Below, piece by piece: positions 6,031 to 10,161 of a DNA stretch of 10,161 nt. The translations under genes were made by a program, and so were the position numbers. The notes beneath the pieces are model-generated. The model was not told the DNA's origin. It worked only from the letters and a program-made list of their open reading frames with translations, and made no database searches. The stretch's first letter is position 1, and every line of letters starts with the position of its first letter. The stretch covers positions 1 to 10,161 of the forward strand of contig JAQTNZ010000044.1 of assembly GCA_028713595.1 (NCBI GenBank). The letters are read 5' to 3'. Source of the stretch: Methylovulum sp. (GTDB taxonomy: Bacteria > Pseudomonadota > Gammaproteobacteria > Methylococcales > Methylomonadaceae).

Positions 6031-6055
6031 AATTTGTAGAAGAGGGGCTTAAGGT

Positions 6056-6084
6056 GTATGGGCATACACGGCGTATGCCCACAC
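6056..6084. repeat. Extragenic palindrome downstream of alkaline phosphatase (copy 2)
   Basis: TGGGCATAC (6059-6067) and GTATGCCCA (6073-6081) form a perfect 9-bp stem with loop ACGGC. One mismatch follows, then two more pairs (6056-6057 with 6083-6084). It lies 22 bases beyond the alkaline phosphatase stop. It could be that gene's transcript end, although no U-run follows, or a REP-like dispersed repeat. Confidence 0.5.
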
Positions 6085-6105
6085 GGATTAAGAAGCTTAT
6101 GGCAA

Positions 6106-8142
6106 TTAACGGCCTACAGCTTTAAAGATGGAGAAGAAAATGTCGGTGTTATCAATAGTGCCCGCAAAAAGTTCTGCACGGCGGCCATAAGCGGACAGCG
6201 GAATGTCGCCGCCCGTGTGGACAGCTGATGTACCGGCAACTTGGCCTGTTATGAAGTAACCGGTGCTTGCGTCACGGATAGGCCGTGTGGTGGCGGTATC
6301 GTAAGTGTTAAGGCGTGGGGCGCCAATCAAATCTGTTTTATTGAACGGTTGTTGTGAGTCATTGATCGGTTGGTCGTTAGTGCGCCAGTCTTCATAACGG
6401 TCAGCGTTAGCGCCGTAACCTATCAGCAAACGCTTATCAACATTGGTGGTGGTGGGGTAGCCGTCCGCTTCGATGGTGTATTTAGGGAAGCTGGCAAGGT
6501 CATAGTTGCCCACTACGCTATCACGCATATCAGCTACAGTATTGGTTTTAGCTTGCAGTGCCACATCGGTGACCGTAGAAGCGCCGATAATAACCGCGCC
6601 AGCGCATTCATGGTCAGCCGTCACCAAAACTAAAGTGTCTGGATGTGGGTTGCCGGCAAAATCACCGGTGCCGTCAACGAAATCTTTCGCTTTTTGTATG
6701 GCATGGTCAAACTCGATGGTATCAAGCATCATGCGCTCGCTATCCATATTATGGGCTTGTTTGTCGATAGAGGCGCCTTCGACCATTAACAAGAAACCGT
6801 TGGTGCTGTTGGTGTCCAACACGTCCAAGGCTTTCTTGGTCATTTCATCCAACATAGGCTGGTCAGTGAAACCATACTGCGCTACAACGCTAGAAGAAGA
6901 AGGTGCACGGCGGTCGGCAATTTTATCCAGCGCGACGTTCATGTTGGAGAATGAGAACAAGCCCAATAATGGGGCATTGTTGGCGCTGCTCATCAAAGTG
7001 GTTTTATCGGGTGCGTAGTTCCAACCGGCAGTTTTAAAATCGTTGATCAGGTTACGGCTTGGATCAATCGCACCAGGTGCTACGCCCCAACCGGCGATAA
7101 TATCTGCTGGCATGGTATAGTCGGTGGCGGACGTGCGTTGTGAACCGGACAAATCTTGTGGTGAGGTGGTGTTGGAGGCGTTAGGCAGGAACCATTTGCG
7201 GCCACCGCCTAATAATACGGTCAAGCCTGTATGGGAGGCATCGTCCAAATATTGGTCAACAATACCTGTGCCAGCCCCACGATCTTGGGTATGGATAGCA
7301 TTGGAAGCGGGAGTCGCGTCAAATACGTCAGCCGTGGTGACAATACCCAGCTTTTTGCCTTGTTTGCGCGCCATATACTCGGACAGGAATTCAACGCGTG
7401 GGTTGTCGAATTTGGCGGTAGTGTCATCAGGCCATACGCCTTCTTGGTTATTGGCGGCTTTGTTGCCAGTGACATAGTTTTGCATACCGGGTGCTGAATC
7501 CGTAACGATCGAGTTCAATGACGCGGTCATGATCATTGCCGTGTGCGGGAAGGTGTCCATCGCCAATTTAGTGTTCACTTTACCTTGTGAGTAACCGTTC
7601 AGCATGATGCGGGCGGCAGTACGTTGGCTGGCCCCCATACCGTCACCCAACAGGATGATGACGTTTTTGACTGTGCTGCCATTTATGCCCGCTAAAGGTG
7701 ACAGGACGATTTCAAAGTTACCTGTGGCAGAAACAGTTTGGCCGTCATCTTGAGTAGCCTTGGCCGTAAAGGTGTGTACAATCGGTTTAAGGTTTGAATA
7801 GCCACGCACCGATGCAACGACAGCGTTAGGCACGGTTGCGGTGATGGCTGTTGCAGGTACCAAGCTAGTAGTGTTGGCGGCAGGCGTATAAGGTTTACCG
7901 TCGATAGACCATACTACGCTAGTGATAGTCCGTCCCGCATCTGGACGCACAGTCGCTTGCAGGTCAAAACGTTGGCCTGGGACGAAACGGGCGATCTGCG
8001 GGGCAGATTGCGCGCCATTAGTGGCAAACAATTGGCTAGGTGGGGTCAAGCGGCTAATGACAGGTGCAGCAACCGCACTATCTAAGCCAGCAGCCAAAAT
8101 AGAAGCAACCGTAGCGGCTACCAGAGTATGACGATGTTTCAT
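6106..8142 (-). CDS. Secreted alkaline phosphatase with N-terminal Ig-like domain
   Basis: A periplasmic or secreted phosphomonoesterase of the PhoA superfamily that frees phosphate from organic esters, 678 aa against 471 in E. coli. A Sec signal peptide (MKHRHTLVAATVASILAAGLDSAVA, cut near residue 25) is followed by an extension of about 120 residues with an Ig/cadherin-like look (FVPGQRFDLQATV... VVWSIDGKPY... HTFTAKATQDDGQTVSATGNFEIV). The catalytic domain starts near 157. Metal and active-site residues by comparison with E. coli PhoA are Asp167 (LLGDGMG), Ser216 nucleophile (VTDSAPG), Asp275/Thr277 (VFDATPAS), Glu455, Asp460 and His464 (VEGASIDKQAH), Asp510-His511 (VTADHE) and His642 (HTGGD). 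All are present. The ATG at 8142 is used because GGAG lies nine bases upstream; a longer frame opening with TTG at 8157 overlaps that ribosome site. It is downstream of a lipoprotein gene on the same strand. Confidence 0.95.
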   Translation of the reverse strand: MKHRHTLVAATVASILAAGLDSAVAAPVISRLTPPSQLFATNGAQSAPQIARFVPGQRFDLQATVRPDAGRTITSVVWSIDGKPYTPAANTTSLVPATAITATVPNAVVASVRGYSNLKPIVHTFTAKATQDDGQTVSATGNFEIVLSPLAGINGSTVKNVIILLGDGMGASQRTAARIMLNGYSQGKVNTKLAMDTFPHTAMIMTASLNSIVTDSAPGMQNYVTGNKAANNQEGVWPDDTTAKFDNPRVEFLSEYMARKQGKKLGIVTTADVFDATPASNAIHTQDRGAGTGIVDQYLDDASHTGLTVLLGGGRKWFLPNASNTTSPQDLSGSQRTSATDYTMPADIIAGWGVAPGAIDPSRNLINDFKTAGWNYAPDKTTLMSSANNAPLLGLFSFSNMNVALDKIADRRAPSSSSVVAQYGFTDQPMLDEMTKKALDVLDTNSTNGFLLMVEGASIDKQAHNMDSERMMLDTIEFDHAIQKAKDFVDGTGDFAGNPHPDTLVLVTADHECAGAVIIGASTVTDVALQAKTNTVADMRDSVVGNYDLASFPKYTIEADGYPTTTNVDKRLLIGYGANADRYEDWRTNDQPINDSQQPFNKTDLIGAPRLNTYDTATTRPIRDASTGYFITGQVAGTSAVHTGGDIPLSAYGRRAELFAGTIDNTDIFFSIFKAVGR

Positions 8143-8170
8143 TGCAAGTATCTCCAAATGTTAATGGTAA

Positions 8171-8176
8171 AATATA
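8171..8176 (-). promoter_or_regulatory. Candidate -10 of the alkaline phosphatase gene
   Basis: TATATT on the - strand gives a predicted start near 8164 and a leader of about 22 nt. The -35 position (8194-8199) reads AAGGAC, unlike TTGACA, which is the pattern of promoters that need an activator. Direct repeats overlap that -35. Confidence 0.35.
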
Positions 8177-8195
8177 AACACTGATTGCGGTATGT

Positions 8196-8220
8196 CCTTC
8201 CCTTTATGGAACCTTCCCTT
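8196..8220 (-). repeat. Direct repeat at the alkaline phosphatase promoter
   Basis: On the - strand the 9-mer AAGGGAAGG occurs twice, at 8220-8212 and 8204-8196, separated by TTCCATA. That makes a 16-base period running into the position of a missing -35. It looks like a tandem activator site. It is not a canonical Pho box, which has an 11-base period and the half-site CTGTCA. Confidence 0.45.
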
Positions 8221-8246
8221 ATTTGATGGGCGGGTCGCCATCAAAT
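8221..8246. repeat. Stem-loop between lipoprotein and phosphatase genes
   Basis: ATTTGATGG (8221-8229) pairs with CCATCAAAT (8238-8246), and CG/CG can close further inside. There is no U-run on either strand. With the neighbouring stem at 8259-8282 it makes a tandem hairpin after the lipoprotein gene, which may stabilise or end its transcript. Confidence 0.5.
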
Positions 8247-8258
8247 TACCTGTAAACC

Positions 8259-8282
8259 CGGCAGAATTACCGCATTCTGCCG
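8259..8282 (-). terminator. Stem-loop directly after the lipoprotein gene
   Basis: CGGCAGAAT (8259-8267) pairs perfectly with ATTCTGCCG (8274-8282) over a six-base loop, four bases past the stop codon. On the - strand GGGTTT follows, a poor U-run. It is a likely transcript end or processing structure, separating the lipoprotein from the phosphatase gene. Confidence 0.5.
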
Positions 8283-8286
8283 ACAG

Positions 8287-8793
8287 CTAATCCAGTATCA
8301 GCCGCGTGTAGGACATGCGGCCATTGGCTTCTTCCTGGTTGCCCAATTTGAGTGTCCCTGTCAATTGCCATAACCCCGGACGGTAAGAGACCACCTTGTC
8401 CTTGTCGGCGGGTGGCACATGCACAAACACGGTGGCGGCGGGAAGATCGTCAGCCGGGCCGTCTTCTTTTTCTGCCAAACTCACGGGCAAGGGCGCGAGC
8501 ATAAACAGGCCGATGGTGGGTTCTTCTTCTTTAATCATGTAGCCTGATAGGCGGACGCGCTTATTGTTAAGCCCTAACAGCTTTGCTGTGGGCTTTAGGC
8601 CTAGCGGCCCTACGGGGAACTGGTAAAATTCTGTCAGGCTGAGTTCAGTCACCCCAGCGGGCAACACGTTTGCAACTTCGGCGGGCGAAGTTTTGGTGAT
8701 ATTGTCTTCTTTGCTTGCCTGTCCGGCACACGCTGCCAAAACTAACGAAGCCAGCAGGCAACAGATAAAACGATGGCTTGGTAAAACGCCCAC
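8287..8793 (-). CDS. Lipoprotein of unknown function
   Basis: A 168-aa predicted lipoprotein. The signal peptide ends in lipobox LAAC with the lipid-bearing Cys22 (hydrophobic core ICCLLASLVLAA), so it should be anchored in the inner or outer membrane facing the periplasm. The mature part has a conserved-looking block: RVRLSGYMI, GLFMLAPLPV, ATVFVHVPP, VVSYRPGLWQLTGTL. This beta-rich layout recalls proteins annotated DUF3299, but that is only a visual resemblance. The start is GTG at 8793, five bases after a full GGAGG (8799-8803). A longer frame opens with TTG at 8805, which overlaps that ribosome site. It is upstream of alkaline phosphatase on the same strand, with two hairpins between them, so shared transcription is uncertain. 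No function can be assigned. Confidence 0.8.
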   Translation of the reverse strand: MGVLPSHRFICCLLASLVLAACAGQASKEDNITKTSPAEVANVLPAGVTELSLTEFYQFPVGPLGLKPTAKLLGLNNKRVRLSGYMIKEEEPTIGLFMLAPLPVSLAEKEDGPADDLPAATVFVHVPPADKDKVVSYRPGLWQLTGTLKLGNQEEANGRMSYTRLILD

Positions 8794-8893
8794 ACAGACC
8801 TCCAATAACGAAATAATCCCTAAGATTACCCAGTTAAGATGTCAGTATTGTGAAATGTTACCGTTGGCTAAATGAAAAATATTTTTTGATAAA

Positions 8894-8911
8894 CTGTCCG
8901 GTTATTGTCAG
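8894..8911 (+). promoter_or_regulatory. Weak Pho-box-like element
   Basis: CTGTCCG-GTTA-TTGTCAG has the 7-4-7 layout of a PhoB box (CTGTCAT-N4-CTGTCAT), with CTGTC in the first half and TGTCA in the second. It points toward the gene at 9088, about 175 bases away, and no good -10 follows at the expected distance. The neighbouring phosphatase gene makes it worth noting, but a chance match is quite possible. Confidence 0.22.
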
Positions 8912-9072
8912 GGACGGCAAACTTTACCCAAGCACCCGCCCACAACCCTAAAGGACATGGTTTTATTTTGCGTAAACACACTACAATTGACCGTGGTTAT
9001 GGCAGAATTGGCACAATCGGCTAGACTAATGGGTACACAGCGGCAGCAAACTATTAACCTACCCTTACGATA

Positions 9073-9078
9073 GAGGAG
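9073..9078 (+). promoter_or_regulatory. Shine-Dalgarno of the small exported protein gene
   Basis: GAGGAG lies nine bases before the ATG at 9088 and fixes that start. The rest of the 282-base gap (8806-9087), between divergent genes, holds no clear -35/-10 pair on either strand. Confidence 0.6.
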
Positions 9079-9087
9079 ACATTTATC

Positions 9088-9468
9088 ATGACGACACCAC
9101 CCCGTTTAGCTATGTTTACTGGCTTGTGCATAATGGCGGCAACGGCCTTTGCCGGCACACTCAAGAAAGACGGCTGGGAAGCCAGCGGTTGCGGCGCCAA
9201 ACCAGTCGCCCCGGAGCTGAATTATGAGTCGATTCCGGCTTTTAATGACAGTGTCGCCGCGTTGGATGCTTGGCAACAAACCACCGTGCCTTATTTTGAA
9301 TGTCTGGTGAAAGAGGCCGCTGCGGATATCAAAAAGATCAGCGATACCGTCAGCCAGCAACAAAAAGACCATAAGGAGTTTGTCGAAGCCATCAACGCGG
9401 AAGCGGCGGCGGTCAAACAACGGGTTGAAAGCGACAATGTTTTGCCGCCCATGCCTGAGCAGCAGTAA
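9088..9468 (+). CDS. Small exported helical protein, function unknown
   Basis: A 126-aa protein with a Sec signal peptide (residues 1-22, hydrophobic GLCIMAATAFA with an AFA-type cut before Gly23), so the mature part of about 104 residues is periplasmic or secreted. It holds two cysteines, Cys35 (ASGCGAKP) and Cys72 (YFECLVKE), that could form a disulfide. A long charged, Ala-rich stretch from about 56 to 115 looks alpha-helical and possibly coiled coil (FNDSVAALDAWQQ, KEAAADIKKISDTVSQQQKDHKEFVEAINAEAAAVKQRV). The tail is short and Pro-rich (LPPMPEQQ). I do not recognise a named family. The downstream DUF3313-type lipoprotein gene starts 71 nt later on the same strand. The start is supported by GAGGAG at 9073-9078. 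Confidence 0.8.
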   Translation: MTTPPRLAMFTGLCIMAATAFAGTLKKDGWEASGCGAKPVAPELNYESIPAFNDSVAALDAWQQTTVPYFECLVKEAAADIKKISDTVSQQQKDHKEFVEAINAEAAAVKQRVESDNVLPPMPEQQ

Positions 9469-9523
9469 AGGATAAGGTGGGTTTCACTTGCCCATCCCGT
9501 ATCAAGCCAGATAGCCCCCTTTT

Positions 9524-9529
9524 TATAAT
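9524..9529 (+). promoter_or_regulatory. Perfect TATAAT just before the DUF3313-type gene
   Basis: TATAAT stands eleven bases before the ATG at 9540, which would put the transcript start near 9536 and leave only about four leader bases. No consensus -35 lies 16-18 bases upstream (9500-9506 reads TATCAAG), so it may be chance. Confidence 0.25.
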
Positions 9530-9539
9530 TTACGAATCC

Positions 9540-10161
9540 ATGATAAGAACCCCGCCTTCCTTACCCGTTTCGCCGTTAAAAACCGCCCTAATTTTGCTCG
9601 GCGTGTTAGCACTTGCCGCTTGTGCGTCCCAAGAAACCACCCACACGGGGTTTTTGAGCCATTACGAGCAGTTGCAGCCGATTAAGGACAATAGCCGCGA
9701 TCGGGTGTTTAAGGGCCAGCAAATGTCGAAGTATGTCGCGTTTATGGTCGATGATCCCGTTTATATCCCCGGTGCGAAGTCGGACAAGGATGTCAGTGAC
9801 ATTGACCTTGCCGAGATAAAGGCCGCGTTTCGGGTGGCGGCGATTGAGGCTTTTTCGGAACGCTTCCATTACACCACCGAGCCGGGGGCTTATGTGCTGC
9901 GGGTCAAGTTGGCGATTACCGGCATTAACCGGCCTGTGTATTTGTTTAAGATAAAAAACCTGTTTGTGATGGCGCCGGTATCGAACGGCGGGGCGAGCAG
10001 TGAAAGCGAGGTGGTGGATTCGGTGACGGGGCAACGGTTGGCGGCGTTGGCGACCTATACCAACGCCAATCCTATACAGGGCGGGGTGTTGGGGTACTTT
10101 ACACGCTATGGCCACGCCAAAAGCGTACTGGCCGGACAGGCGGAAAAGGTGTTGGCAATTT
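9540..10161 (+). CDS. DUF3313-type lipoprotein (partial, runs off the right edge)
   Basis: An open frame of 207 codons with no stop before the window end, so the C-terminus is missing. The signal peptide has a clear lipobox, LAAC with Cys28 (core TALILLGVLALAA), predicting a membrane-anchored periplasmic lipoprotein. Mature features match the DUF3313 pattern: GFLSHYEQLQPIKD (37-50) right after the anchor, then an alpha/beta region with AFRVAAIEAFSERF, YVLRVKLAITGINRP (118-132), SESEVVDSVTGQRLAAL (154-170) and a closing FTRYGHAKSVLAGQAEKVL. The function of this family is unknown. The ATG at 9540 has no clear Shine-Dalgarno. It is kept because it gives a complete signal peptide. It follows the small exported protein gene after 71 nt. 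A weak hairpin (GGTGGG/CCCATC, 9476-9496) lies between them. Confidence 0.85.
   Translation, partial: MIRTPPSLPVSPLKTALILLGVLALAACASQETTHTGFLSHYEQLQPIKDNSRDRVFKGQQMSKYVAFMVDDPVYIPGAKSDKDVSDIDLAEIKAAFRVAAIEAFSERFHYTTEPGAYVLRVKLAITGINRPVYLFKIKNLFVMAPVSNGGASSESEVVDSVTGQRLAALATYTNANPIQGGVLGYFTRYGHAKSVLAGQAEKVLAI

Noticed and set aside
8143..8157. TTG start five codons upstream of the alkaline phosphatase ATG
   Set aside because: The TTG overlaps the GGAG ribosome site, and the signal peptide begins properly at the ATG at 8142.
9009..9024. TGGCACA resembling a second sigma-54 -24 element upstream of the 9088 gene
   Set aside because: The -12 position reads GCTA instead of TTGC, so the essential GC is absent.
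8957..9073. 38-codon open frame (MVLFCVNTLQLTV...) ending at the Shine-Dalgarno of the 9088 gene
   Set aside because: Its stop touching GAGGAG is suggestive of coupling, but AAGGA is only one base from its ATG and the peptide has no recognisable feature. Left as a curiosity.
9476..9523. Possible terminator after the small exported protein gene (GGTGGG/CCCATC)
   Set aside because: The stem is short with a G-U pair, and the T-run near 9520 is more than 20 bases past it, so it is not a convincing intrinsic terminator.
9606..10115. 169-codon open frame on the - strand at the right end
   Set aside because: It is antisense to the DUF3313-type frame, which has a clear signal peptide and lipobox; the antisense protein shows nothing.

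Overview
The window looks like a chromosomal segment of a gammaproteobacterium of moderate GC content. A methanotroph-like (Methylococcales) host is my guess, from codon usage, the ahcY-metF order and the style of the intergenic palindromes. That guess is weak, because no taxon-specific gene such as pmo or mxa is present. No rRNA, tRNA, CRISPR array, insertion sequence, phage gene or plasmid function is visible.

Left part (1-1070, + strand): the last codons of adenosylhomocysteinase (ahcY), an intrinsic terminator, then metF. Together these form the methyl-cycle pair that recycles S-adenosylhomocysteine and supplies methyl-THF for methionine. Next (1069-3988, - strand) is a probable two-gene sulfur operon. 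The promoter-proximal gene encodes an ETHE1-type persulfide dioxygenase fused to a C-terminal rhodanese domain. It is followed 61 nt later by a SulP anion transporter with a STAS domain. Upstream of it is a close match to a sigma-54 promoter (GGCAC-N5/6-TTGC type), with repeated and palindromic sequence 50-125 bp further upstream where an enhancer-binding protein would act. This is the most interesting part of the window: it fits a sulfane-sulfur-responsive operon that oxidises persulfide to sulfite and moves a sulfur oxyanion.

Middle (4200-5950, + strand): a small heat-shock protein gene with a good sigma-32 promoter, a possible thermosensing 5' leader and a terminator, then a stand-alone PAPS-dependent sulfotransferase ending in a strong terminator. 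A palindrome-rich gap (5949-6105) separates it from the convergent genes.

Right part: on the - strand, a lipoprotein of unknown function (8287-8793) lies upstream of a large secreted alkaline phosphatase (6106-8142) with an N-terminal Ig-like extension. On the + strand are a small exported helical protein (9088-9468) and the first 207 codons of a DUF3313-type lipoprotein, which runs off the window edge (9540-10161). This right block is devoted to the cell envelope and periplasm.

Several starts were moved downstream of the longest open frame because the longer start lies inside, or is not preceded by, a Shine-Dalgarno sequence: Hsp20 at 4361, alkaline phosphatase at 8142, lipoprotein at 8793. 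Most of the window is ordinary housekeeping sequence. I see no clearly new multi-gene system; the sigma-54 persulfide operon and a few unexplained regulatory repeats are the items worth following.
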